From NCBI RefSeq assembly GCF_029846235.1, contig NZ_JARVWP010000023.1, positions 1 through 64,000 of the forward strand: 64,000 bases of DNA. Direction: 5' to 3'. Of this stretch, positions 18,026 through 27,331 are shown piece after piece (the first letter of the stretch is position 1; every line of letters starts with the position of its first letter). The DNA is from Bradyrhizobium sp. CER78. Lineage in GTDB: Bacteria > Pseudomonadota > Alphaproteobacteria > Rhizobiales > Xanthobacteraceae. The notes beneath the pieces were generated by a model. It worked only from the letters and a program-made list of their open reading frames with translations, searched no databases and was not told the DNA's origin. The translations under genes were made by a program, and so were the position numbers.

Positions 18026-19567
18026 ATGACCGCCAACGCACTCCGCGACTATGCCCAAAGCATCCTGACCGCCCGGGTCTACGACGTGGCGGTCGAGACG
18101 CCGCTCGATCCGATGCCGCGGCTCTCTGAGCGCTTGTCGCGATCCGTGCTGCTGAAGCGGGAGGACTTCCAGCCGATCTTCTCGTTCAAGCTGCGCGGCG
18201 CCTACAACAAGATCGTCAGGCTGCCGGACGCGCAGCGCAGGCTGGGCGTGATCTGCGCGTCGGCGGGCAATCATGCCCAGGGCGTGGCGCTGTCCGCGCG
18301 CAAGCTCGCTATTCCCGCAACGATCGTGATGCCGCGGACGACGCCCGCCATCAAGGTCGAAGCGGTCCGGCGTTTGGGCGGCGACGTGGTCCTGCATGGC
18401 GACACGTTCGACGACGCGCAAACCAAGGCCAGGGAGATCGAGGCCGCGCGCGGCTTGACCTTCGTGCATCCGTTCGACGATCCCGATGTGATTGCCGGCC
18501 AGGGAACCGTCGGGATGGAAATCCTGCGGCAGCATCCCGATCCGATCGAGGCGATCTTCGTTCCGATCGGTGGCGGCGGGTTGGCCGCAGGCGTCGCCGC
18601 CTTCGTCAAATTCCTTAACCCCTCGATCAAGGTCGTCGGCGTCGAGCCTGCAGACGCCGCGTCGATGGCGGCGGCGCTCGCCAAAGGGAGCGTCGTCGCG
18701 CTGGATCAGGTCGGGCTGTTCGCCGACGGCGTCGCGGTCCGCAAGGTCGGAACCGAGACGTTCCGGCTCTGCCGCGACCTGCTTGACGAGGTCGTCACCG
18801 TCGATACCGACGCGATGTGCGCGGCGATCAAGGACATATTCGATGACGTGCGATCGGTTGCCGAGCCGTCCGGGGCATTGGCGCTCGCCGGCCTCAAGGC
18901 CTATGCCGAGCGCGGTGCGCTGAGCGACGGCAGCCTGATTGCCGTCAACAGCGGGGCCAATCTGAATTTCGACCGGCTGCGCACCATCGCCGATCGCGCC
19001 GAGGTCGGCGAGCATCGTGAGGCCTTGCTTGCGGTCACCGTGCCGGAGAAGCCGGGCAGCTACCGGCACTTCATCCGTATCCTCGGCTCGCGCGCCATCA
19101 CGGAGTTCAACTACCGATTCAACGAGACGACCGCGCCGGCGCAGCTGTTCGTCGGCATCGCGCTGAGCCGCGGCGAGGCGGAGAAGCGGGAGGTCATGGA
19201 GCTGCTGCGGCGTGAGGGCTATCCGATCCTGGACTTGAGCGAGAACGAGATGGCCAAGGACCATGTGCGCTACATGGTCGGTGGCCGTGCGCCGCTGCTC
19301 AGGGACGAAGTGATCTACCGCTTCGAGTTTCCGGAGCGGCCCGGCGCATTGCTGAAATTCCTCGAGAGCCTGGCGCCCGACTGGAACATCTCGCTGTTCC
19401 ACTACCGCAACCACGGCGCCGACTACGGACGCATCCTGGCAGGCATCGAGGTCAAGCCGCAGGAGCGCGCCCGGTTCGTCCAGGCGCTGGATGCGCTCGG
19501 CTATCCCTATTGGAACGAGAGCGAGAATCCGGCCTATCGGCTGTTTCTCTCGGCCGAACAGGGATGA
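18026..19567 (+). CDS. ilvA: Threonine ammonia-lyase, biosynthetic (long form with ACT domains)
   Basis: A 513-residue PLP enzyme converting L-threonine to 2-oxobutanoate and ammonia, the first step to isoleucine. The PLP lysine lies in FSFKLRGAYNKIV. The glycine-rich phosphate-binding loop is GGGGLAAG, with ASAGNHAQGVALSARKL in the catalytic domain. After about residue 335 come two regulatory ACT-like repeats (VTVPEKPGSYRHFIRILG and FEFPERPGALLKFLESL), the arrangement that gives isoleucine feedback control. I chose MTANALRD at 18,026. Confidence 0.92.
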   Translation: MTANALRDYAQSILTARVYDVAVETPLDPMPRLSERLSRSVLLKREDFQPIFSFKLRGAYNKIVRLPDAQRRLGVICASAGNHAQGVALSARKLAIPATIVMPRTTPAIKVEAVRRLGGDVVLHGDTFDDAQTKAREIEAARGLTFVHPFDDPDVIAGQGTVGMEILRQHPDPIEAIFVPIGGGGLAAGVAAFVKFLNPSIKVVGVEPADAASMAAALAKGSVVALDQVGLFADGVAVRKVGTETFRLCRDLLDEVVTVDTDAMCAAIKDIFDDVRSVAEPSGALALAGLKAYAERGALSDGSLIAVNSGANLNFDRLRTIADRAEVGEHREALLAVTVPEKPGSYRHFIRILGSRAITEFNYRFNETTAPAQLFVGIALSRGEAEKREVMELLRREGYPILDLSENEMAKDHVRYMVGGRAPLLRDEVIYRFEFPERPGALLKFLESLAPDWNISLFHYRNHGADYGRILAGIEVKPQERARFVQALDALGYPYWNESENPAYRLFLSAEQG

Positions 19568-19603
19568 CGCGGCGCGTGGGCGTCGAGATCGAGACTTGGC
19601 GGA

Positions 19604-20632
19604 TCAGCGATCGGCAGTCAGTTGCCGGCGATAGCGCTCGGCGTCCCAGTTCAGCAACGCGTGCTCGTTCTCTGCCGTCAGATAGTTGACCCGTGCGGTC
19701 AGGGGCAGGCGGCAGGTGACCAGCGCGAGACAGCTCAGCATGGCTTCGGCGCCGTCGCTCGCGTCCTCGCGGATCAGGCTGCCGACATCCGGAATGAGAA
19801 GCGCAACCGGCGGCGGCAGGCCGTTCGCGATGATCTGCGCGGTCATGACGTTCAGGCTCTCGTGATGCTCCAGGACCGGCAGGCCCGGACCAAGGAAGAC
19901 GACGTGATCGGGATACAGCGAGCCGCTGGTCGCGATCGCGCGGCTGTAGCGGTCGGTGGCAATGTCGTGGCTGCTCGGATCCCGCGGCAGGCGATAGGTC
20001 GTGCCGATGCTGATCGTCCGGAGCGCGTGATGATCCGCAGCCGGCGCGCGACGCTGCTCCAGCGCGAGGCGTTGCTCGACCTCGGCGACCAGCGCCTCGG
20101 CCGCGTCGCAGGTGGCAGCGCCGACGACGAGGCCGTGATTGCCGAGGATCAGGACGTCGACCGCATCTTGCGCGATCGCCTCACTGACCGCGCGCGCCAG
20201 CGGCAGCCCCGGGTGGTGATAGTCGAGGTAATGCCAGGCCAGTCCGTCCAATCGCCGGGCAAATTCGTCGCGGGCGTCGGTGCGCACCGCCCAGGCAATG
20301 GTGTTGACGGAATGGACGTGCAGCACGATCCGGTGCGGCATCAGCGCATGCAGCGAGGTCTCGATCGAGGCACGCAGCGTCGTTCCGGCATTCGGCGCGA
20401 GCGGCACGCGCTCGTCGCCTTGCGTCAGCGCCGCGCGCGCGGCCGACAATATGACCGGCACGAAAATGTCCTTGTCCTCGGCATCGGCGAGCCAGGTGCC
20501 TGACGCCTTGACCCACAGCACGTCGCCGTCCTTGACCGACGAATTGCCGCCGGCGCCCTGCACCAGCAGGATATTCCGGCCGACGCGTGCCGACATCCGG
20601 CGCAATTCGTTCAGCGTTTGAGGCGGTCGCAT
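19604..20632 (-). CDS. Class II aldolase/adducin family protein
   Basis: A 342-residue protein with an N-terminal class II aldolase fold. The family segment QGAGGNSSVKDGDVLWVKASGTWL and the zinc-binding HVHSVN pair (near residue 105) are seen, followed by GNHGLVV. The C-terminal 120 residues are an extension beyond simple fuculose-phosphate aldolases. It probably cleaves or rearranges a sugar phosphate. It is the last gene of a leftward trio with HAD phosphatase and FGGY kinase, 8 bp downstream of the HAD gene. The start at 20,632 is MRPPQTLNEL. Confidence 0.82.
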   Translation of the reverse strand: MRPPQTLNELRRMSARVGRNILLVQGAGGNSSVKDGDVLWVKASGTWLADAEDKDIFVPVILSAARAALTQGDERVPLAPNAGTTLRASIETSLHALMPHRIVLHVHSVNTIAWAVRTDARDEFARRLDGLAWHYLDYHHPGLPLARAVSEAIAQDAVDVLILGNHGLVVGAATCDAAEALVAEVEQRLALEQRRAPAADHHALRTISIGTTYRLPRDPSSHDIATDRYSRAIATSGSLYPDHVVFLGPGLPVLEHHESLNVMTAQIIANGLPPPVALLIPDVGSLIREDASDGAEAMLSCLALVTCRLPLTARVNYLTAENEHALLNWDAERYRRQLTADR

Positions 20633-20640
20633 CTCGGCTC

Positions 20641-21510
20641 TCACCAGGTCAGATGGTCCATGGTCCAATGCGGCATCCGCGCCGCTGCGCCGGCCGCGGT
20701 CTTGATCGCCTGCGGCAGATCGCGCGCCTGTGCAAGCGTCGCGCGGTGGGCGCCGGAGCCGATCAACAGGGTCAGCATGCCGGCGCTGCGTCCACCGGCA
20801 ATATCGTGATCGAGGGAGTCGCCGATGACGAGGATTCGTTCCGGCGGTGGATGTCCCAGCTGATCGCGCGCGGCGGCAAACATCGGCGGATACGGTTTGC
20901 CGACGAACAGCGCGGTGCCGCCGAGCGATTGGTAGAATGAGGCGAGCGCGCCGGGCGCGGGGATCAGGCCCGCGGCGCCGAACATCACGAGGTCCGGATT
21001 GGCACACAGCATCGGGAGCCGCCGTGACGCCGCGGCCGTCAGCTGCGCACGCCAGCGCTCGGGGGCGGCCGCGTCATCGTCGAGCCCGCCGAGCAGGATG
21101 AAATCAGCTTCGCGGATGTCCGAAACCATCACAAGGTCGGTGCCGTCGACGATCGAGCGGTCACCGTCGCGCGAGATCAGGAAGCAGGCGCGGCCGAGCT
21201 CTGCGAAGGGCGCCTGCTCGCGTGCATGCAGGCCGCGCCAGGTGACCTCGCCCGAGGACAGCACGCCGTCATACGCCTCGGGCGGCAGGCCGAGCGCGGC
21301 AAGGCGCCGCTGGTTGCTGGCGGCGCGCTTGCCGGAATTGGAGAGGATCAGGATCCGCTTGCCGGCCTCGCGCAACCGCGCCACGCAGTCCAGCGCCGCA
21401 GGGAATACCGCCAATCCTTCGTGCAGCGTGCCCCACTGGTCGAGCAGCACATGATCGAAGCGGTCGGCGATGAGGTGAAGGCCGGCGATCGCAGTCGCAT
21501 CGGCCTTCAT
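20641..21510 (-). CDS. HAD superfamily class IIA hydrolase
   Basis: A 289-residue haloacid-dehalogenase-fold phosphatase. Motif I is LLDQWGTLHEG, with nucleophile Asp near residue 22; motif II is ILSNSGKRA. The C-terminal NagD-like motifs are VGKPYPPMF and LVIGDSLDHDIAGGRSAGM. The class IIA cap fits a sugar-phosphate or nucleotide phosphatase. The ATG overlaps the stop of the upstream FGGY kinase by 4 bp (ATGA). Its place between a kinase and an aldolase suggests a role in sugar-phosphate turnover or detoxification. Confidence 0.85.
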   Translation of the reverse strand: MKADATAIAGLHLIADRFDHVLLDQWGTLHEGLAVFPAALDCVARLREAGKRILILSNSGKRAASNQRRLAALGLPPEAYDGVLSSGEVTWRGLHAREQAPFAELGRACFLISRDGDRSIVDGTDLVMVSDIREADFILLGGLDDDAAAPERWRAQLTAAASRRLPMLCANPDLVMFGAAGLIPAPGALASFYQSLGGTALFVGKPYPPMFAAARDQLGHPPPERILVIGDSLDHDIAGGRSAGMLTLLIGSGAHRATLAQARDLPQAIKTAAGAAARMPHWTMDHLTW

Positions 21511-22787
21511 GGCGGACCTCCGTTCAGCGCGAGCAGTGCGGCGCCGTAGCTTGCTTCGGTCTGTGCGGCGACCGAGACGGGGACACCGAGCACGCGATGC
21601 CGAATCCTGGTCCATGCGTCGTTCCTGGCGCCGCCGCCGATCCCGATGACGCGGCGCAGGCGCGGTGCGCCGAGCCGCGCCAGCTGCCGGTAGGCGAGGG
21701 CTTCGACCGACGCGATGCCTTCGAGCAGGCCCTGGAAGAAGCGGCAGTCTTCCGCCGGGCGCGGCGTGATCCGTGCGGCCAGCGCGGGATCCGCGATCGG
21801 GAAGCGCTCGCCGGGTTTTGGCAGCGGATAATAGTCGAGCCCGGTCGGTGCATCCGGCACCACCTGCGGTGTCAGCCGCTCCATCTCGTCGGCGGTGAAA
21901 TGCAGCAGCAGCGCGGCGCCGCCGGAGTTCGAGGCGCCGCCGGCGAGCCAGCGCTCGCCGAGCCGGTGCGAATAGACGCCCTGGTCGGCTGCGAAGATCG
22001 GTTGGGTCGCGAGCTGCTTCACCACCAGCGTGGTGCCGAGCGAGGTGACGGCGTCGCCCGGCTGGTCGGCCCGCGTCGCGATGAAGGCCGCGACGCCATC
22101 GGTGGTGCCGGCCGCGACGTGGGCTGTGGCGGGCAGCCCGAGCGCGCGCGCGATCTGCGGATCCATCTCCGAAAATGGCGTTCCCGGCACCAGCACTTCG
22201 GGAAGCAGATCGTCGCGCACGCCGAGCGCTTCAAGCCAGGACGGCCAGGCGCGCGCGACCGGGTCGTAGCCGAGCTTCAGGGCGTTGTTCTCGTCGCTGA
22301 TGCCATGATGGTTCGCGAGCCGCCCCGCGATCCAGTCCGCCTGGTGCACCGCGTGGCGCGCATCGCCGACATAGCCGTCGTTCTGCAGATAGAGCAGCTT
22401 GGCAAGCGCGCTGCTCGCGCCATGTGCACCGCTTTCAAGCGGTGCGACCGCCGCCACGCGCGCGGCCTCATGGGTGGCGCGCGCGTCGTTGTACATCAGC
22501 CCCGGCGAGCAGGGGCGGCCGGCCGCATCAACCAGCAGCAGCGTGCCTGATGTTCCGTCGACGACGATGCGCGTGACATCGCCAAGAGGAACAGTCTCGC
22601 CGAGCTCGCGGATCGCGGCCTCCGCCGCCTGCCACCACAGCTCCGGGTTCTGATCGATCGCGTTGCCGTCGACGCGCGGCGCAGGAAGCGCGATCGAAGC
22701 GAAGCCGCGAATGCCGGCCTGTGGATCGATCGCACAGGCGCGGACGCCGCCGGTTCCGACATCGATCCCGAGATACAAACCTCCCAT
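21507..22787 (-). CDS. FGGY-family carbohydrate kinase (D-ribulokinase-like)
   Basis: A 426-residue FGGY kinase. The ATP phosphate-1 motif is YLGIDVGTGGVRACAID. The IVVDGTSGTLLLVD and GLMYNDARA segments resemble the short ribulokinase/sedoheptulokinase-like branch, and GIGGGARNDAWTRIRHRVLGVPV is the second FGGY signature region. It would phosphorylate a ketose or polyol. It is the first gene of the leftward trio and diverges from the SorC-type regulator gene, with a 134-bp intergenic region holding a palindrome. Confidence 0.86.
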   Translation of the reverse strand: MGGLYLGIDVGTGGVRACAIDPQAGIRGFASIALPAPRVDGNAIDQNPELWWQAAEAAIRELGETVPLGDVTRIVVDGTSGTLLLVDAAGRPCSPGLMYNDARATHEAARVAAVAPLESGAHGASSALAKLLYLQNDGYVGDARHAVHQADWIAGRLANHHGISDENNALKLGYDPVARAWPSWLEALGVRDDLLPEVLVPGTPFSEMDPQIARALGLPATAHVAAGTTDGVAAFIATRADQPGDAVTSLGTTLVVKQLATQPIFAADQGVYSHRLGERWLAGGASNSGGAALLLHFTADEMERLTPQVVPDAPTGLDYYPLPKPGERFPIADPALAARITPRPAEDCRFFQGLLEGIASVEALAYRQLARLGAPRLRRVIGIGGGARNDAWTRIRHRVLGVPVSVAAQTEASYGAALLALNGGPP

Positions 22788-22870
22788 CCGACTTCACCGC
22801 TCTCTCGTGCCCGCGCTTCGACGTTGGTTGCGCTGCAGCACGTTTAGGGGATTGACGCCCCGTTCGGCCT

Positions 22871-22886
22871 CTGCAATTTTTTGCAG
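22871..22886. promoter_or_regulatory. Candidate SorC-type operator
   Basis: CTGCAA-TTTT-TTGCAG is a perfect 6-bp inverted repeat, 35 bp before the regulator start codon; a third TTGCAA-like half-site follows near 22,900. The location between divergent kinase and regulator genes fits control of both directions by the adjacent regulator. Confidence 0.5.
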
Positions 22887-22921
22887 GGCGTGAAGAATTT
22901 TGCAAGCGGACTTTTCCGGAC

Positions 22922-23938
22922 ATGGCCACACCGCCCGACAGGCTGCCGACGATCGACGGCGAGGCGTCGCTCGCGACTCGCGCGGCGTGGCTGTATTTCG
23001 CGGCGGGACTGACCCAGTCGGAGGTCGCCGACCGCCTCAACATCCAGAGCACCAAGGCGCACCGCCTGATCGCGCGCGCCAGCCGCGAGGGCATGATCCG
23101 CGTCTTCGTCGAGGGGCCGGTCGCCGAATGCGTCGCGCTGGAGAACGATCTCACGCAGCGCTTCGGCCTTTCGTTCTGCCGCGTCGCGCCCGACCTCGGC
23201 GAGAGCGATCTGCCGTTCAAGGCGCTGGCGCTGGAAGGCGCGAGCTTCCTGCGCCAGATCCTGGAGCGCGGCGACGACAAGGTGATCGGCGTCGGCCATG
23301 GCCGCACGCTCGCCGCCGTGGTCGAGCAGATGCCGCAGACGCCGGCGCGCGACGCGCAATTCGTGTCGTTGCTCGGCGGACTGACGCGGAAATTTGCCGC
23401 CAATCCGTTCGACGTGATTCATCGCCTCGCCGAGCGCACCGGTGCGGAAGCCTATCTGCTGCCGGTGCCGGTGTTCGCCAATTCGGTCGCCGATCGCGCC
23501 GTGCTGATGCAGCAATTCGGCATCGCCGACGTGTTCGCGCTGGCGCGCAAGGCCTCGTTGCTGTTCGTCGGCATCGGCCAGGTCAGCCATGACGGCTTTC
23601 TGGTGGCGAGCGGCATGATCAAGCCGGACGAGGTCGCCGAGCTGAAGCGCGTCGGCGCCTGCGCCGACCTGCTCGGACATTTCTTCAGCGCCGACGGAAA
23701 GGTGCTGGACACCGATCTCTCGGCCCGCGCTACCTCCATGAGCATGGCCGATCTCAGGAAGCACCGCATCGTCGCCATCGCCGGCGGTCCGGCCAAGGTA
23801 ACCGCACTGCGCGGGGTGCTGCGCAGCGGCGTGCTGCACGGCCTCATCATCGACGAAGCGACGGCAAAGGCGCTCGCCACCGACAAGCCGGAGACCACAT
23901 CCGGCAAGACAAGAAGCAAGACCCGGAAGGACAAATAA
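22922..23938 (+). CDS. SorC/DeoR-type sugar-binding transcriptional regulator
   Basis: A 338-residue regulator. The N-terminal HTH (AWLYFAAGLTQSEVADRLNIQSTKAHRLIARASREGMI) is the SorC family pattern; the rest is the sugar-phosphate-binding domain (VIGVGHGRTLAAVVEQMP, AGGPAKVTALRGVLRSGVLHGLIIDEATA). EryD, the repressor of erythritol catabolism in Brucella and rhizobia, belongs to the same family. Effector would be a phosphorylated sugar from the pathway. It lies 28 bp upstream of the binding-protein gene and diverges from the kinase. Confidence 0.88.
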   Translation: MATPPDRLPTIDGEASLATRAAWLYFAAGLTQSEVADRLNIQSTKAHRLIARASREGMIRVFVEGPVAECVALENDLTQRFGLSFCRVAPDLGESDLPFKALALEGASFLRQILERGDDKVIGVGHGRTLAAVVEQMPQTPARDAQFVSLLGGLTRKFAANPFDVIHRLAERTGAEAYLLPVPVFANSVADRAVLMQQFGIADVFALARKASLLFVGIGQVSHDGFLVASGMIKPDEVAELKRVGACADLLGHFFSADGKVLDTDLSARATSMSMADLRKHRIVAIAGGPAKVTALRGVLRSGVLHGLIIDEATAKALATDKPETTSGKTRSKTRKDK

Positions 23939-23966
23939 AACAAGCGTCAACAAGGAGAGGAAATAC

Positions 23967-25406
23967 ATGTTCGATCGCGAGAAGAATCTGTTCGACTCCT
24001 ACGCTGCCAAACGCATCAGCCGCCGCGATCTCCTCGACGGCGCCGCCAAGCTCGGCATCGCGGGCCTTGCCGCCAACGCCGCCTTCGCCTCCTCGATGTC
24101 GAAGGCGATGGCCGCGGACTTCAACTGGAAGGCCCAGAGCGGCAAGAGCGTCAAGCTGCTGCTCAACAAGCACCCTTACGTCGACGCGATGATCGGCGAC
24201 ATCGAGGCGTTCAAGTCGCTGACCGGCATGAACGTCACCTACGACATCTTCCCGGAGGACGTCTATTTCGACAAGGTGACGGCGGCGCTGTCGTCGAAGT
24301 CGGACCAGTACGATGCCTTCATGACCGGCGCCTACATGACCTGGACCTATGGTCCGGCAGGCTGGATCGAAGACCTCAGCACCTACATCAAGGATCCGGC
24401 CAAGACCAATCCGGCCTTCGCCTGGGACGACGTGCTACCGGGGCTACGCGCCTCCACGGCGTGGGACGGCGTCGCCGGCTCCGAGCTCGGCTCGGGCAAG
24501 GCCAAGCAGTGGTGCATCCCCTGGGGCTATGAGCTCAACAACATCACCTACAACCGTAACGTCTTCGACAAGGTCGGCGTCAAGCCGCCCAAGAACCTCG
24601 ACGAGATGCTGGAGGTCGCGGCCAAGATCACCAAGGACGCCGGCGGCCCCTACGGCGTCGGCGTACGCGGCTCGCGCTCCTGGGCGACCATCCATCCGGG
24701 CTTCCTGTCGGCCTATTCGAATTTCGGCCAGAAGGACTTCGTGATGGAGGGCGGCAAGCTGAAGGCCGCGATGAACACCAAGGCCTCCAAGGAATTCCAC
24801 GACAAATGGGTCAAGATGATCCAGACCTCGGGCCCGAAGAACTGGTCGACCTACACCTGGTATCAGGTCGGCACCGATCTCGGCGCCGGCGCGTCGGGCA
24901 TGATCTTCGACGCCGACATCCTCGGCTACTTCATGAACGGCGGCGACAACAAGGAGAAGGGTCATCTCGGCTACGCGCCGTTCGCCGCCAATCCGGCCGC
25001 CAAGGCGCCGACCCCGAACGTCTGGATCTGGTCGCTCGCGATGTCGACCTTCTCCAAGCAGAAGGACGCCGCCTGGCTGTTCATGCAGTGGGCGGCCTCC
25101 GTCGAGCACGATCTGTTCGGCGCGCGCAAGATGGACTTCGTCAACCCAGTGCGCACCTCGGTGTGGAAGGACAGCGAGTTCCGCGACCGCATCGCGAAAT
25201 CCTATCCCGGCTATCTCGATCAGCACGACATGTCGTCGCCAGGCGCCAAGATCTACTTCACGGCGCAGCCGCTGTTCTTCGACCTGACGACCGAATGGGC
25301 CGCCTCGCTGCAGAAGATGGTGGCGAAGGAAGTCAGCGTCGACGAAGGGCTCGACAAGCTCGCCGACAGCATCAACCGCCAGCTCAAGCAGGCCGGTCTC
25401 GGCTGA
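23967..25406 (+). CDS. ABC transporter extracellular solute-binding protein (Tat-exported)
   Basis: A 479-residue family 1 type solute-binding protein for sugars or polyols. It has a twin-arginine signal (ISRRDLLDGAAKLGIAGLAA, residues 18-37) followed by a likely cleavage near AMAAD. The mature part has the sugar-binding-protein layout (VTYDIFPEDVYFDKVTAALSSKSDQYDAFM, then WCIPWGYELNNITYNRNVFDKVGVKPPKNLDEM). It acts in the periplasm delivering ligand to the permeases encoded next. A GGAGAGG site precedes the start. A strong hairpin after the gene may limit downstream transcription. Confidence 0.9.
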   Translation: MFDREKNLFDSYAAKRISRRDLLDGAAKLGIAGLAANAAFASSMSKAMAADFNWKAQSGKSVKLLLNKHPYVDAMIGDIEAFKSLTGMNVTYDIFPEDVYFDKVTAALSSKSDQYDAFMTGAYMTWTYGPAGWIEDLSTYIKDPAKTNPAFAWDDVLPGLRASTAWDGVAGSELGSGKAKQWCIPWGYELNNITYNRNVFDKVGVKPPKNLDEMLEVAAKITKDAGGPYGVGVRGSRSWATIHPGFLSAYSNFGQKDFVMEGGKLKAAMNTKASKEFHDKWVKMIQTSGPKNWSTYTWYQVGTDLGAGASGMIFDADILGYFMNGGDNKEKGHLGYAPFAANPAAKAPTPNVWIWSLAMSTFSKQKDAAWLFMQWAASVEHDLFGARKMDFVNPVRTSVWKDSEFRDRIAKSYPGYLDQHDMSSPGAKIYFTAQPLFFDLTTEWAASLQKMVAKEVSVDEGLDKLADSINRQLKQAGLG

Positions 25407-25448
25407 CGGGTCAACTGTGCGGTGCTTGATCCCCCGCACCGCACCCAT

Positions 25449-25486
25449 CCGCCGGCTCGGAGCCTTGTCCCATTCCGAGCCGGCGG
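25449..25486 (+). terminator. Stem-loop after binding-protein gene
   Basis: A perfect 13-bp inverted repeat (CCGCCGGCTCGGA / TCCGAGCCGGCGG) with a 12-base loop, followed by CATTTTG rather than a long T-run. In ABC importer operons such hairpins act as partial terminators or as 3' stabilisers that raise binding-protein mRNA over permease mRNA. Confidence 0.6.
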
Positions 25487-25519
25487 CATTTTGCCAGCGG
25501 AACGCGATCTCTTATCATC

Positions 25520-26455
25520 ATGAGCATGGTCCAACTTCTCCAGACGAACGCGCAGGCAGCGCCGGCCAAACCAAGGCCGCGCGTGCGCCTCTTGCCCTAT
25601 CTGCTGAGCCTGCCGGCGCTGCTCGTCTGCGTGGCGATCCTGGTTCCGTTCGTGACCGCGGCAGTCTATTCGCTGCAGCGCTACCGGCTGAACCTGCCTT
25701 ACCTGCGCGGCTTCATCGGTGCCGGTAACTACATCGACTTCCTGTCCGATCCGGCGTTCTGGAATACGCTCCGGATCTCGATCACCTATACCGCGGTGAC
25801 GGTCGTGCTCGAGCTGCTGCTCGGCCTCGGCATCGCGCTGCTGCTGCGCCGGCGGACCCGCTTCCACAATGCGGTGTCGATCATGCTGCTGCTGCCGCTG
25901 ATGACCGCGCCTGCGATTGCCGCGCTGATGTGGAAGCTGATGACCAATCCGAGCTTCGGCATCCTGTCCTATCTGATCGGCCTGTTCGGCGTCACCGATT
26001 TCAAATGGGCCTCCGATCCGTCGAGCGCGCTGTTCACGGTGGTGCTGGTCGACGTCTGGGTCTACACGCCCTTCATCATGATCCTGCTGCTGGCGGGTTT
26101 GCGCTCGCTGCCGCGGCAGCCGTTCGAGGCCGCCGCGCTCGACGGCGTGCCGGCAAGCTTCGTGTTCTTCCGCATCACGCTGCCGATGCTCGCGCCTTAC
26201 ATCATCACGGCGTCGCTGTTCCGCCTGCTGGATTCGATCCAGCAGTTCGACATCATCTACGCGATGACGCAGGGCGGGCCGGGCGACCGGCTGATGGTGT
26301 TCCAGGTGCAGGCCTATCTGGAATTCTTCCAGTACACCAATGTCGGCCGGTCGGCGGCGCTTTTGATGATCCTCTGGCTGATCACCAACATCCTGTCGAA
26401 CATCTTCATCAAGAACTGGCTGCGGTTGCGCGCGCGTGCGCACGGCCACGCGTGA
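25520..26455 (+). CDS. Sugar ABC transporter permease (MalF/UgpA-like)
   Basis: A 311-residue inner-membrane permease with six predicted helices. The EAA loop that contacts the ATPase is EAAALDGVPASFVFFRITLPMLAP. It pairs with the next permease as a heterodimer in a CUT1-type importer. The start is an ATG at 25,520, with little SD-like sequence upstream. A downstream gap of 14 bp separates the second permease. Confidence 0.9.
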   Translation: MSMVQLLQTNAQAAPAKPRPRVRLLPYLLSLPALLVCVAILVPFVTAAVYSLQRYRLNLPYLRGFIGAGNYIDFLSDPAFWNTLRISITYTAVTVVLELLLGLGIALLLRRRTRFHNAVSIMLLLPLMTAPAIAALMWKLMTNPSFGILSYLIGLFGVTDFKWASDPSSALFTVVLVDVWVYTPFIMILLLAGLRSLPRQPFEAAALDGVPASFVFFRITLPMLAPYIITASLFRLLDSIQQFDIIYAMTQGGPGDRLMVFQVQAYLEFFQYTNVGRSAALLMILWLITNILSNIFIKNWLRLRARAHGHA

Positions 26456-26469
26456 CGGGGAGGAGCGCG

Positions 26470-27327
26470 ATGGAACATTCCAGTCTTGCCGGTCGCATCT
26501 TCCGCGGCGTGGCGCTTACGCTGATCCTGATCTTCTTCATGTTTCCGATCGTCTGGATCTTCCTGATGTCGTTCCAGACCAACGAACAGATCTTGCGGAT
26601 TCCGCCGCGGATTCTGTTCGAGCCGACGTTTGCGAATTACGAGGCGCTGATCTCCGGCCAGCTGCGCACCGCGGCCGGCAATCTGCAGATCTCCTTCATG
26701 CGCAACCTGTTCAACAGCGTCGTGCTGTCGAGCGCGGCGGTGCTGCTGGCGCTGCTGCTCGGCGTGCCGGCCGCCTATGCCTTCGCGCGTTTCAAATTCC
26801 GCCTCGGCGAGAGCATTGCCTTCACGCTGCTGTCGTTCCGCTTTGCGCCGCCGCTGCTCGTGCTGCTGCCGCTGTCGTTGTATTATCAGGAGCTCGGGCT
26901 CAACGACACGTACTTTGGCATCGTCTGGGTCTATCAGCTGATCGCGCTGCCGTTGATCCTGTGGATCGTGCGCGGTTACTTCGAGGATATCAGCCCCGAT
27001 ATCGAGCATGCCTACCGGCTCGCCGGGCATTCCTGGCGCGAGGCCTTCACCCGGATCGCGGTGCCGCTGGCAGGGCCAGGGATCGCCGCGGCGGGGTTGC
27101 TGTCGTTCATCTTCTGCTGGAACAATTTCGTCTTCGCGCTGATTTTGGCGTCCGCCGACAAGCAGCCGGTGACGGTCGGCGCGCTCGCCTTCGTCACCGC
27201 ATCGGGAATCCAGTACGGCCAGATCGCTGCGGCGATCGTGCTGTCGGTGACGCCGACCCTGTTGCTCGCGCTCTATGCGCAGCGCTATCTGGTCGAGGGT
27301 CTTTCGCTCGGCGCGGTGAAGGGCTGA
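26470..27327 (+). CDS. Sugar ABC transporter permease (MalG/UgpE-like)
   Basis: A 285-residue permease with about six helices (MFPIVWIFLMSFQTNEQIL near the N-terminus). The ATPase-coupling EAA loop is present in the variant form IEHAYRLAGHSWREAFTRIAVPLAGPG. GGAGGAG precedes the ATG at 26,470. It completes the membrane domain of the importer with the previous gene. Confidence 0.9.
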   Translation: MEHSSLAGRIFRGVALTLILIFFMFPIVWIFLMSFQTNEQILRIPPRILFEPTFANYEALISGQLRTAAGNLQISFMRNLFNSVVLSSAAVLLALLLGVPAAYAFARFKFRLGESIAFTLLSFRFAPPLLVLLPLSLYYQELGLNDTYFGIVWVYQLIALPLILWIVRGYFEDISPDIEHAYRLAGHSWREAFTRIAVPLAGPGIAAAGLLSFIFCWNNFVFALILASADKQPVTVGALAFVTASGIQYGQIAAAIVLSVTPTLLLALYAQRYLVEGLSLGAVKG

Positions 27328-27331
27328 TCCG

